NCBI RefSeq assembly: GCF_009711135.1
Contig: NZ_WMIC01000001.1
Location: 558,001 to 622,000 of the forward strand
Length of the DNA stretch: 64,000 nucleotides
Direction of reading: 5' to 3'
DNA from: Flavobacterium sp. LC2016-01
Lineage (GTDB): Bacteria > Bacteroidota > Bacteroidia > Flavobacteriales > Flavobacteriaceae
Shown here: positions 53,568-61,666 of the stretch, piece by piece
How the letters are laid out: each line of letters begins with the position of its first letter
Numbering within the stretch: position 1 is the stretch's first letter
Made by a program: the position numbers and the translations under genes
The notes under the pieces: model-generated
What the model was told of the DNA's origin: nothing
Seen by the model: the letters and a program-made list of their open reading frames with translations, nothing else
Database searches by the model: none

Positions 53568-55295
53568 CTACAAAACACGATAAACAGGATACTGCAAATG
53601 CGCCTTTTCATAATAAACAGAATGTTTGTAAATCCATTCCAACTGCGCTTCAGGGCTTTTTGCAAATGCTGCATCAGTTTGTTTTTTAGATTCTAATTCT
53701 GCTTTTAGAGACGGATTTTCTTTTAAAAGATTTGCCGCAGTATCTTCAAAAATATATTCCGAATAATGTTCTTTTTGCTGTAAAATTGGGTCGAAGAAAT
53801 TCCAGTTAAAAAAGGAATCAACGCCTTCTGGTTCAAAAGCTTCAACTAAATATTTTACACCTTTTTGAGTTGTTGGAACGATGTAATCTCCTTTGGCAAA
53901 AGCCATTTTAACGATTTTAGAAGTTACCGTTGTGTTTCTATGTGCATAATGTCCTTCGTAAGCCGATGGAACGGTTTTAAAATCAGCAATTCTGTAGCTC
54001 TCCACTTCAATAATAGTGTCGTTTTTAAGCTGTGAAAAAGTGATGTTATTGTTTTTCAATAAATCAATAATATTCCAATATCCGCGCGGAATGATATAAG
54101 CAGACGGAATAACAACGTCTTTTAGCGATTTGAATTCTTTGATATACGGAACGTCCTTTTTATACGGTTTGCTTCGGTCGTAATACAAACGATTTCCTGT
54201 TGTCGCCTCACTTTTTTTGTAACTCGCTTCATATCCTAAAAACGAAAAAGTAGTAGCTTTTGTGCTGTCTAATTCCCATTGCAAAGTGTATTTTTTCTTT
54301 GGCTGGTATTGCTCCAGATTTTTAACGCGAAGTTCTTTGATTTTTAGATAATTGGCATCTGTAAAATCCAAAGTTGATTTCATGTATTCGTAAGTCATTT
54401 TTACACGCTCGGCATATTTTTTCAGCATATGTGTTTCGACCACAAAACCAATTGTATTAAACAAAGAAGTATAACCCGTTGTATATCTCGGACTGTCAAC
54501 AAACTGCCCAAAACCTTTGTCTGGCGTGTCTTTAAACGAATCAACATAAGGTGTAGTTTCGATTTTCTTTTTCTGTAAATCTTTTACCAGCGCCGGCATC
54601 ATTTCGTTGTTCATAAAATCACCCAGAACGCTTCCTAATTTATTATGTTCCGTCATAATATAAGTCAGTTTGTATTGATAATCAGAACCGTTGCTCACGT
54701 GATTATCAATAAAAACATCGGCATTTATTTTCTGGAAAATCTCGACAAAACTTTTGGTGTTTCTAGTGTCCGATTTCATTAAATCACGATTCAAATCATA
54801 GTTTCTGGCATTTCCTCTGAAACCGTAAATTTCTGGTCCGTCTTGGTTGGCGCGTGTTGTTGAATTACGGTTTAAAGCCCCGCCAATATTATAAACAGGA
54901 ATACAAACCAAAACAGTATTTTTTGGTGCCTTCAGTTTTCCAATGGCTAAATCTCTGTAAAACTGCATCGTCGCGTCGATTCCGTCTGGCTCTCCGGCGT
55001 GGATTCCGTTATTCACAAAAAGAACTGCTTTTGTTTTCTGAATTTTATCAAAATCAAATGCCGCGTCTGGATTAAAAGTTACCATATGCAAAGGTTCACC
55101 AGAATCTGTCAAACCCATTTCTTTTATTTGGATCGTTGGAAAATCATTTGCCAGCATTTTAAAATATGCTATAGTTTCAGCATATGGAGCCGATTGATTT
55201 CCGTTTCCTTTTTCAAAAAAAGTGTCGTATTTTTTATTGTTTTGAGCAAAAGCGGTAATCGTGAAAAGTGAAATGAGAATGGTAAAAAGTTTCAT
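53568..55295 (-). CDS. Secreted M14-family zinc carboxypeptidase
   Basis: The 575-residue protein has a signal peptide (MKLFTILISLFTITAFA-Q), which decides the start at 55295 over the frame start at 55355. The peptidase domain has the zinc-binding H-x-x-E in G-I-H-A-G-E-P-D-G, a third ligand in I-D-N-H-V-S-N-G, and the general-base Glu in V-V-E-T-H-M. This layout fits family M14 with an N-terminal catalytic domain and a beta-rich C-terminal half. It should act on peptides in the periplasm or outside the cell. Confidence 0.9.
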   Translation of the reverse strand: MKLFTILISLFTITAFAQNNKKYDTFFEKGNGNQSAPYAETIAYFKMLANDFPTIQIKEMGLTDSGEPLHMVTFNPDAAFDFDKIQKTKAVLFVNNGIHAGEPDGIDATMQFYRDLAIGKLKAPKNTVLVCIPVYNIGGALNRNSTTRANQDGPEIYGFRGNARNYDLNRDLMKSDTRNTKSFVEIFQKINADVFIDNHVSNGSDYQYKLTYIMTEHNKLGSVLGDFMNNEMMPALVKDLQKKKIETTPYVDSFKDTPDKGFGQFVDSPRYTTGYTSLFNTIGFVVETHMLKKYAERVKMTYEYMKSTLDFTDANYLKIKELRVKNLEQYQPKKKYTLQWELDSTKATTFSFLGYEASYKKSEATTGNRLYYDRSKPYKKDVPYIKEFKSLKDVVIPSAYIIPRGYWNIIDLLKNNNITFSQLKNDTIIEVESYRIADFKTVPSAYEGHYAHRNTTVTSKIVKMAFAKGDYIVPTTQKGVKYLVEAFEPEGVDSFFNWNFFDPILQQKEHYSEYIFEDTAANLLKENPSLKAELESKKQTDAAFAKSPEAQLEWIYKHSVYYEKAHLQYPVYRVL

Positions 55296-55316
55296 GAGTT
55301 TGATTTTAATAGGAAT

Positions 55317-55324
55317 CAAATATA
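55317..55324 (-). promoter_or_regulatory. Possible M14 gene promoter -7 box
   Basis: Minus-strand TATATTTG matches TAnnTTTG, about 22 bp before the start codon. No -33 box is visible, and the upstream DNA is a TTTCAAG repeat. Confidence 0.4.
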
Positions 55325-55389
55325 AGTTTTTTGTTTCAAGTTTTTCTTGTTTCAAGTTTCAAGTTGATATGCTTTTCGGATATTGTTTT

Positions 55390-55471
55390 CTCGCAGATTT
55401 TGCAGATTAAATAGATTTTTTATTCTATTAGTTGAAAATTTAATCTGTTTAATCTGCAAAATCTGCGTGAG
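55390..55471. repeat. Inverted repeat with CAGATT/AATCTG units
   Basis: CTCGCAGATTTTGCAGATTA and TAATCTGCAAAATCTGCG are inverted copies separated by about 37 bp. The units again have a short period. It lies in the divergent gap between the M14 and helicase genes. Confidence 0.7.
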
Positions 55472-55532
55472 GTAAAATTCAACACTATTTAAACCTGAAC
55501 ACTAAAAACTGTACACTGCCAACTATTTTCTC

Positions 55533-55540
55533 TATTTTTG
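55533..55540 (+). promoter_or_regulatory. Helicase -7 box immediately before the start codon
   Basis: TATTTTTG matches TAnnTTTG and ends 4 bp before the ATG, so the transcript would be leaderless or nearly so. The -33 element is unclear. Confidence 0.45.
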
Positions 55541-55544
55541 CAAA

Positions 55545-56906
55545 ATGAATAAAAAACACCATTCCAACAACATACTTTCGAATTTAGGAATTGAAAGCCT
55601 GAACGAAATGCAAGAAATGGCGCAAGATGCTATTTTGAACGATAACAATGTTTTACTGCTTTCGCCAACGGGATCTGGAAAAACATTAGCTTTTTTGCTT
55701 CCCGTTTTAGAATTATTACAGCCAGAAATTTTATCAGTTCAATGTTTGATTCTGGTTCCATCACGCGAACTTGGGTTGCAGATTGAGCAGGTTTGGAAAA
55801 AAATGGGAACGCAGTATAAAGTAAATATTTGTTATGGCGGACACTCCATTGATACTGAAATCAAGAATTTAAGCAATCCGCCAGCAGTTTTGATTGGAAC
55901 TCCAGGAAGAATTGCCGATCATATTGACAGAGATACTTTTAGAACAGATAAAATTCAGACGTTAATTTTAGACGAATTTGATAAATCGCTTCAATTAGGA
56001 TTTCATGAACAGATGTCTTTCATCATTGGAAGATTGCCTAAAGTGAATAAAAGAGTTTTGGTTTCGGCTACTTCAGATATTGAAATTCCAAAGTATACAA
56101 GAGTTATAAATCCAACGGTTTTAGATTTTATTCCGGAAGAAGAAGAAAAAGCAAATCTTTCGATGAAGATGATTTTGTCTCCTTCTAAAGATAAACTGGA
56201 AAGTTTGTTCAATTTAATTTGTTCACTTAAATCGCAGTCGGCTATTATTTTTTGTAATCATCGTGATGCTGCAGAAAGAATCAGCGATACTTTGAACGAA
56301 AAAGGAATTTACGCCACCTACTATCATGGCGGAATGGATCAGGATGAACGTGAGCGCGCTTTGATTCAGTTTAGAAATGGAAGTATATCCTATTTAATCA
56401 CAACCGATCTTGCTGCAAGAGGGTTGGATATTCCTGAAATGAAACACGTAATTCATTATCATTTGCCTTTAAAAGAAGATGAATTCACACACAGAAATGG
56501 GCGTACAGCACGTATGCAGGCAACTGGAACAGCATATGTAATCATTCATGAAAGTGAAAAACAGCTTGATTATATTGATTATGAAATGAACGTTTTAAAT
56601 GTTGAAGGAAAAGTTTCTTTGCCAAAACCGCCAGAATTTCAGACGATTTACATCAGCGGAGGTAAAAAGACAAAGTTAAATAAGTTTGATATTGTGGGTT
56701 TCTTTTCTCAAAAAGGAAAATTAGAAAAAGATGATATAGGACTGATCGAGGTAAAAGATTTTGTTTCGTTTGCAGCAGTAAAATTCGGGAAAGTAAAAGA
56801 GCTTTTAAAGAATATTAAAGACGAAAAGATGAAAGGCAAGAAGTTTAAAATTGAAGTTGCGCGCAATGTAATCAAGAAAGAAGAGGAGAAGGGCAAAAAG
56901 TTTTAA
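55545..56906 (+). CDS. DEAD-box-type RNA helicase with DEFD motif and DbpA-like tail
   Basis: The 453-residue helicase has motif I S-P-T-G-S-G-K-T, motif Ia P-S-R-E-L, motif Ib G-T-P-G-R, motif III S-A-T and motif VI H-R-N-G-R-T-A-R. Motif II reads D-E-F-D rather than D-E-A-D. The C-terminal 75 residues (G-G-K-K-T-K-L-N-K-F-D-I-V-G-F onward) resemble the DbpA RNA-binding domain that recognises 23S rRNA. A role in ribosome assembly is inferred. The Lys-rich end is typical. Confidence 0.92.
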   Translation: MNKKHHSNNILSNLGIESLNEMQEMAQDAILNDNNVLLLSPTGSGKTLAFLLPVLELLQPEILSVQCLILVPSRELGLQIEQVWKKMGTQYKVNICYGGHSIDTEIKNLSNPPAVLIGTPGRIADHIDRDTFRTDKIQTLILDEFDKSLQLGFHEQMSFIIGRLPKVNKRVLVSATSDIEIPKYTRVINPTVLDFIPEEEEKANLSMKMILSPSKDKLESLFNLICSLKSQSAIIFCNHRDAAERISDTLNEKGIYATYYHGGMDQDERERALIQFRNGSISYLITTDLAARGLDIPEMKHVIHYHLPLKEDEFTHRNGRTARMQATGTAYVIIHESEKQLDYIDYEMNVLNVEGKVSLPKPPEFQTIYISGGKKTKLNKFDIVGFFSQKGKLEKDDIGLIEVKDFVSFAAVKFGKVKELLKNIKDEKMKGKKFKIEVARNVIKKEEEKGKKF

Positions 56907-57062
56907 ATGGAGCGTGATGTTCTATTTTGTTGTTTATCAGGTTTTTATAAAATGAAAACTAAGTTTTACAATTTTGTGTTAAAAAAATAACGATTTGATA
57001 GGGGTTTTTTCATAAATTCTATGTTTTTTTGTTACAGTAAAAATGTAAACCCCAAATCCATT

Positions 57063-57509
57063 ATGAAAAGAATTATTACCGTTGCCATTTTGTTCTTTAG
57101 TTTTGTTTCTTTCGCACAAATTAAAGTTCTTGAAACCGTTCCTGTTGAGAAATTAGGAAAAGTAAACAACAACTACATTCAAAAAATTGGAGACGAATAC
57201 ACTGTATATTATACTAGTATTCAAAACGATGACGAAGGATCAACTTTAAGAAAATTTACGTTCAAAAATGTAAATAACGATTATGCAAGTCTTTATAACA
57301 TTATTATGAACGGTTTCACTGCAAGTCCGTTATATGATATTAAGTTAGAATTGCCTAATAACTATATCTGGCTTCACTACACAGGAAGTGTTATTCCAGA
57401 AAAAGCGACAGTTCAATTTATGGTTTCAAGTAAAGAAGCTACAGCAGCAACAAGCAGTGTTTCTGAGCCATTTATAAAAGATCAAATCAATAAATTATTT
57501 CAAAAATAA
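57063..57509 (+). CDS. Small secreted or periplasmic hypothetical protein
   Basis: The 148-residue protein has a signal peptide (MKRIITVAILFFSFVSFA-Q); the start at 57063 is set by it and not by the frame start at 57021. The mature part is beta-rich with a Y-T-V-Y-Y-T-S-I-Q-N-D-D-E-G-S-T motif. It is not recognised. It stands alone downstream of the helicase with its own terminator. Confidence 0.7.
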   Translation: MKRIITVAILFFSFVSFAQIKVLETVPVEKLGKVNNNYIQKIGDEYTVYYTSIQNDDEGSTLRKFTFKNVNNDYASLYNIIMNGFTASPLYDIKLELPNNYIWLHYTGSVIPEKATVQFMVSSKEATAATSSVSEPFIKDQINKLFQK

Positions 57510-57573
57510 TTTAGTTTAGTTTGAGGTTTCAGGTTTGATTTAGTTTCAAGTTACTGTAAATCTTATAAAATAT

Positions 57574-57608
57574 AAAAGGCTATTCAAATTTTGAATAGCC
57601 TTTTTTTA
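57574..57608 (+). terminator. Terminator after the small secreted protein gene
   Basis: AAAAGGCTATTCAAA and TTTGAATAGCCTTTTT form a clean stem with a T run. Confidence 0.9.
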
Positions 57609-57647
57609 TCGTTTCTAGTTTCAAGTTTCTTTACGTTGTCTTTATTT

Positions 57648-57821
57648 TAACGCAAAGCACGCTAAGTTTTTTATCTAAGACTTTGTAAAAAGTGCAAAGT
57701 TCGCAAAGCTTTGTGAATAAAAACTTTGCGAACTTTGCGTAATCCTTTGTGTGCTTTGCGGTTAAAATAGTTGTTATTTCAAAAAATCTCAGCAACTTAG
57801 TATCTTAGAATCTCAGCACCT
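57648..57821. repeat. Large octamer-repeat region (CAAAG and CTNAG types)
   Basis: 57648-57769 holds GCAAAG-type units on the left (CGCAAAGCACGCTAAG, GCAAAGTTCGCAAAGC) and the inverse CTTTGCG-type units on the right, forming a long hairpin. It is followed at 57783-57821 by TCTCAGCA, ACTTAGTA, TCTTAGAA, TCTCAGCA. It fills the gap before phnA. No gene is visible. Confidence 0.72.
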
Positions 57822-58398
57822 ATATTTTCTTCACGTATTGTGTGATAATCACAATCTGCTGTCCATCGACTTTTCCTTCAATATATTCGGCATTTTCATG
57901 GTCTAAACGGATGTTTCTAACAGCAGTTCCTTGTTTGGCTACCATACTTGAGCCTTTTACTTTTAGATCTTTAATCAAAACAACAGAATCTCCGTGCTGT
58001 AAAACTACGCCGTTGCTGTCGCGGTGAACCAGTTTGTTTTCGTCATCTTCGCCTTCTCCAGTTGCCTGTGCCCACGCAAGCGTATCTTCGTCTAAATACA
58101 TCATATCCAGCAATTCTTGAGGCCATCCTGCAGCTCGCAAACGGCTCAACATTCTCCATGCTACAACTTGAACCGGAATATTTTCATTCCACATACTGTC
58201 ATTCAGACATCTCCAGTGGTTTAGATCAACATTATCAGGATTTTCAATTTGGTCAATACAGGTAGTACAGGCAAATATTGCTTCATCAATTCCGCCTTTT
58301 TGTGTTGGCAGTACTTGATATACTTTTAGGTTTTCTTCCGCGCCGCAAAGTTCACATTTAGATCCGCTTCGTTTGCTTAATTCTCTTTCGATGCTCAT
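57820..58398 (-). CDS. PhnA-family zinc-ribbon protein
   Basis: The 192-residue protein has an N-terminal zinc ribbon (C-E-L-C-G, then C-T-T-C) and a C-terminal PhnA domain (D-S-N-G-V-V-L-Q-H-G-D-S-V-V-L-I-K-D-L-K-V-K-G-S, about residues 123-192). PhnA/YjdM proteins are named from phosphonate clusters but their role is not settled. It is longer than E. coli PhnA (111) because of a middle domain. A single gene flanked by repeats. Confidence 0.85.
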   Translation of the reverse strand: MSIERELSKRSGSKCELCGAEENLKVYQVLPTQKGGIDEAIFACTTCIDQIENPDNVDLNHWRCLNDSMWNENIPVQVVAWRMLSRLRAAGWPQELLDMMYLDEDTLAWAQATGEGEDDENKLVHRDSNGVVLQHGDSVVLIKDLKVKGSSMVAKQGTAVRNIRLDHENAEYIEGKVDGQQIVIITQYVKKI

Positions 58399-58468
58399 TT
58401 TATTATTTTATTTTGGCAAAAATACAGTTAAATACTACATTTTGCAAGTTGTATTTGAAGATTAAATA

Positions 58469-59071
58469 TTAATTACGTTTAATCTCAAAAATCTTCTTTT
58501 CATCATAAAGTTTCTGCATCTCTTTTTTAGAAACATTAGATTTGTTATTATAATTTTTGTCCACATCTATTTTATCGATATTTGTTTTATTATCAATTTC
58601 CATATCATTTAATAAAATAGTCAAACTGTCTTTTGAAACCTTACTTACTTTTACACTTGAGTAAAAACCTTTGCTTGAATTTAAAAAATAAACATCTCCT
58701 ACTTTAGGGCTTTTAATAAAAGTTTCAGTGTCTTTTCCTTTTTGTACCGAACTATACATGGCAAAAAGAAAAATACCAGCTATAATAAAAATTCCAGAAT
58801 ACATCCAAAGCGGGCTGCTTATTCTTCCCATCGAGTAGTGTATTTTTTGTTTAATAGGGGCTGAAAAATCTTTCTGTTCAAATGTTTTTTTACAAGAGTT
58901 GCATTCGGCAAAGGTTAACTTTTTAATTGGAAAAAATGGTATCCAGTAGATATGTGCATACTTTTCATATAAACTGTAATTCATAGAAACCGTAGTGTTG
59001 CAATCTGGGCAATCTACATTGCTAATGCGGTCATTTTTAATGTGTCTCGATTTGGTTCCGTAAAAAATCAT
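58469..59071 (-). CDS. Zinc-ribbon membrane protein, DUF-type
   Basis: The 200-residue protein starts at M-I-F-Y-G-T-K-S-R (59071), preferred over 59128 because the upstream part is an unrelated hydrophobic run. A zinc ribbon (C-P-D-C ... C-N-S-C) spans residues about 20-58 and one membrane segment lies near 93-113 (W-M-Y-S-G-I-F-I-I-A-G-I-F-L-F). The rest is a beta-rich, Lys-rich domain. No function can be named. Confidence 0.7.
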   Translation of the reverse strand: MIFYGTKSRHIKNDRISNVDCPDCNTTVSMNYSLYEKYAHIYWIPFFPIKKLTFAECNSCKKTFEQKDFSAPIKQKIHYSMGRISSPLWMYSGIFIIAGIFLFAMYSSVQKGKDTETFIKSPKVGDVYFLNSSKGFYSSVKVSKVSKDSLTILLNDMEIDNKTNIDKIDVDKNYNNKSNVSKKEMQKLYDEKKIFEIKRN

Positions 59072-59153
59072 TATTAGGGTTTTATTGGTTAATAAAAACA
59101 AAAATAACGATTTAATTGAGCAATGCAAATAAGTTTGCTTGTACCTTATTCAG

Positions 59154-59612
59154 TTATTTCTTAACCCTTACAGCGTCGGGAACCAGCATTTCATATTCGC
59201 CGCCATTTCGCAATACATCGCGAACAATACTTGAGCTGATGTATGATGTTCTGGCTGCAGTCAATAAAAATACGGTTTCAATTTTAGAAAGTCGTCTGTT
59301 CGTGTGTGCAATTGCTTTTTCGAACTCAAAATCGGCTGGGTTGCGCAAGCCTCTCAAAATGAAATTGGCTTTTTGTTTGTGTGCCAAATCAATTGTTAGG
59401 CCTTCATAAGTAATTACCGAAATTTTTGGTTCGTCTTTGAAAGTTTCTTCAATAAAGCGTTTTCTTTCTTCAAGTGAAAACATGTATTTTTTTTCGGCGT
59501 TGACACCAATTGCAATTACGATTTCATCAAATAAAGAAATTCCTCTTTTGATGATATCTTCGTGTCCAAGTGTAATAGGGTCAAATGATCCGGGAAATAT
59601 GGCTTTTCGCAT
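59154..59612 (-). CDS. coaD: Phosphopantetheine adenylyltransferase
   Basis: The fourth step of coenzyme A synthesis: 4'-phosphopantetheine plus ATP gives dephospho-CoA. The 152-residue protein has the T/H-x-G-H motif as T-L-G-H-E-D near residue 15 within P-G-S-F-D-P-I, and the C-terminal S-S-S-I-V-R-D-V motif near 128. Length is typical. It lies 83 bp from the zinc-ribbon gene with an octamer repeat upstream. Confidence 0.95.
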   Translation of the reverse strand: MRKAIFPGSFDPITLGHEDIIKRGISLFDEIVIAIGVNAEKKYMFSLEERKRFIEETFKDEPKISVITYEGLTIDLAHKQKANFILRGLRNPADFEFEKAIAHTNRRLSKIETVFLLTAARTSYISSSIVRDVLRNGGEYEMLVPDAVRVKK

Positions 59613-59621
59613 TTTTTTTTA

Positions 59622-59759
59622 AAGATTCTGAGGTTCTGAGATACTAAGATTCTAAGTTTTTTTTAGATAATGAAGCTCGGAACGACAATTTTTATTATTT
59701 AATTTTTTTGAAAAAAAATAAGGTGCTAAAATCTTAGCACCTTAGTATCTTAGTAACTA
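59622..59759. repeat. Octamer-repeat arms between coaD and ddl
   Basis: Units GATTCTGAG, GTTCTGAG, ATACTAAG, ATTCTAAG at 59626-59660 and the inverse units ATCTTAGC, ACCTTAGT, ATCTTAGT at 59728-59757 flank about 70 bp of A+T-rich DNA, so RNA could form a long hairpin. It lies directly before the ddl stop codon. Confidence 0.68.
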
Positions 59760-60728
59760 GGCCAAAGCCAACTCAATCGCATTTGTAAATAAATCTTCCA
59801 GCGAAATTCCGGCTGCTTTTGCTTGCTGTGGAATCAAACTTTCGGTAGTTAAGCCTGGAATTGTATTCATTTCAAGCATGTATGGCTCGTTGTTTACAAT
59901 GATGAATTCGCTTCGTGAGAAACCTTTCATTTTTAAGACTTCGTAAGCACGTTTTGCAGTTTCTCCTACTTTTTGAGTCAATTCATCAGAGATTCTGGCT
60001 GGTGTGATTTCTTGTGATTTTCCTTCGTATTTGGCTTCGTAATCGAAGAAATCATTGTCAGAAACAATTTCCGTAATTGGCAAGACTTTGATTTCGCCTT
60101 TATAATTGATTACGCCAACAGAAACTTCAGTTCCGTCAAGGAAACTTTCAATGATGATTTCGTTGTCTTCTTTATACGCCACTTCAATTGCGATTGGCAG
60201 TTCTGCTTCCGTTTTTACTTTTGAGATTCCGAAACTTGAACCGGCTTTGTTTGGTTTTACGAAACATGGCAAACCTACTTTTTTAACGATTTCGGCTGTG
60301 TTGATTTCGTCGCCTTTGTTTAGATAATAAGAGATTGCTGTTTTGATTCCGTATGGTTTTAAAACAGATAATAAATCACGTTTATTAAAAGTCAATGCCG
60401 ATTGGTAATAATCGCAAGACGATTGCGGTAAACCGATTAATTCAAAATAAGCCTGCATTAATCCATCTTCGCCCGGAGTTCCGTGAATGGCGTTGAAAAC
60501 GCAGTCGAAAGTAATTTTTTCGCCATTTACTGTTACAGAAAAATCGTTTCTGTCAATTGGGAATTCGGCGTCATTTGCGTCTACATAAACCCATTTTTCT
60601 TTGAAAATATGAATTCGGAATCCGTTGTATTTTGTTTTGTCAAGATATTGGTATACAACGTTTCCGCTGATAAGCGAAATTTTGTATTCGCTTGAATATC
60701 CGCCCATGATGATGGCAATGTTTTTCAT
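59757..60728 (-). CDS. ddl: D-alanine--D-alanine ligase
   Basis: Joins two D-alanines for peptidoglycan, with ATP. The 323-residue ATP-grasp enzyme has an N-terminal G-G-Y-S-S-E-Y-K-I-S loop, H-G-T-P-G-E-D-G, F-V-K-P-N-K-A-G-S-S-F-G-I, and the C-terminal metal site L-E-M-N-T-I-P-G-L-T. Residues match the family at each step. It is divergent from the PASTA gene, both linked to cell-wall work. Confidence 0.95.
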   Translation of the reverse strand: MKNIAIIMGGYSSEYKISLISGNVVYQYLDKTKYNGFRIHIFKEKWVYVDANDAEFPIDRNDFSVTVNGEKITFDCVFNAIHGTPGEDGLMQAYFELIGLPQSSCDYYQSALTFNKRDLLSVLKPYGIKTAISYYLNKGDEINTAEIVKKVGLPCFVKPNKAGSSFGISKVKTEAELPIAIEVAYKEDNEIIIESFLDGTEVSVGVINYKGEIKVLPITEIVSDNDFFDYEAKYEGKSQEITPARISDELTQKVGETAKRAYEVLKMKGFSRSEFIIVNNEPYMLEMNTIPGLTTESLIPQQAKAAGISLEDLFTNAIELALA

Positions 60729-60848
60729 GTTTTTGTTTCAGGTTTTAATTTGTTTCAAGTTTCAAGTTTTGTCAGGATTGTTAAAACTCGTTATTGAATT
60801 TTTTTATTGGGTATATGATTTTTTAAATAATGTTCTTTTGAAACCGAG

Positions 60849-60930
60849 TGCCCTAGCCCTGATGGAAGCGGCATCCTTTTATGGTGGGGTTCACCATAAA
60901 AGATACAGCGGACAGCAGGAAACAGCTCCT
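60849..60930. repeat. Dispersed element with inverted TTTTATGGTG arms
   Basis: TTTTATGGTG (60877-60886) and CACCATAAAA (60892-60901) are a perfect 10-bp inverted pair inside a block starting GTGCCCTAGCCCTGATGGAA. It resembles, in the opposite orientation, the element at 47828. A partial CACTCAGGATGACA (60951-60964) resembles an arm of the 184-286 type. This is most of the 320-bp divergent ddl-PASTA gap; no gene is visible. Confidence 0.7.
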
Positions 60931-61020
60931 CAAAATTATCCTTGTACTTCACTCAGGATGACAATCGCAGGAGTTTCTTGTTTTAAACAAAATTATCATT
61001 TTTTTTGAAATGAAATACTT

Positions 61021-61028
61021 TATCTTTG
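61021..61028 (+). promoter_or_regulatory. -7 promoter box before the PASTA gene
   Basis: TATCTTTG matches TAnnTTTG exactly, 20 bp before the ATG. A TTTG lies only 13 bp upstream, so the -33 box is uncertain. Confidence 0.5.
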
Positions 61029-61048
61029 CGACAACTAAAAATTAATTT

Positions 61049-61666
61049 ATGAGTTTACGTAAGTATTTAACTAGCCGCGTATTTTTTTTACAATTATTGA
61101 GTGCGGCTGCTATCATTGCAGTTTTAGGATATTTGTTTATGCATTGGCTGACTTTTACAACTGATCACGGACACGAAATTGCAGTTCCAAATTTAGCAAG
61201 ATTAACGGAAGAACAAGTTGAAGAAAAACTAGACGAACTTGACTTAGATTATGTGCTTTTGGACAGCGTTGATTACAAAAGTGAATATCCGAAATTTAGT
61301 GTTGTAGAGCAGGATCCGCTGCCGGGAACTAAAGTGAAAGTAGGAAGAAAAATATATATTAAAATTAACTCGTCTGGATTCTCATCTGTGAAGATTCCTG
61401 ATTTGATTGAAAAAACATATCGTGAAGCGGTTCCAACTTTGAAAGCTTTAGGACTTGAGCTGGGAACGATTACTTATATTCCGAATCTTGGGAAAGATAT
61501 GGTTTTGGAAATGCGTTACAAAGGCAGAAATTTAAAAGTAGGAGATCGCGTGTTGAAAGCGTCTAAAATTGATTTGGTTTTAGGTGACGGAAAAGCGAGT
61601 TATGTAGATGATAGCCAGGCAGACAGTACTGCAGTGCCTGTAGAAACACCACAAGATGAACAATAA
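61049..61666 (+). CDS. Membrane-anchored PASTA-domain protein
   Basis: The 205-residue protein has a membrane anchor at about 10-32 and two PASTA repeats outside the membrane: V-P-N-L-A-R-L-T-E-E-Q-V-E-E-K-L-D (about 46-110) and I-P-D-L-I-E-K-T-Y-R-E-A-V-P-T-L-K (about 115-182). PASTA repeats bind peptidoglycan stem peptides. The kinase or penicillin-binding domain that normally accompanies PASTA is absent. The end overlaps the RluD-type gene start by 11 bp, so they are co-translated. Confidence 0.88.
   Translation: MSLRKYLTSRVFFLQLLSAAAIIAVLGYLFMHWLTFTTDHGHEIAVPNLARLTEEQVEEKLDELDLDYVLLDSVDYKSEYPKFSVVEQDPLPGTKVKVGRKIYIKINSSGFSSVKIPDLIEKTYREAVPTLKALGLELGTITYIPNLGKDMVLEMRYKGRNLKVGDRVLKASKIDLVLGDGKASYVDDSQADSTAVPVETPQDEQ

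Noticed and set aside
53417..53689. 90-residue plus-strand frame before the M14 gene
   Set aside because: It overlaps the M14 coding end and a CAAAG/CTTAGC repeat, so the frame is a by-product of the repeat.
60625..61008. 127-residue frame on the plus strand across the ddl start
   Set aside because: It overlaps ddl on the other strand, consists largely of repeat DNA and hydrophobic low-complexity residues, and has no family similarity by eye.
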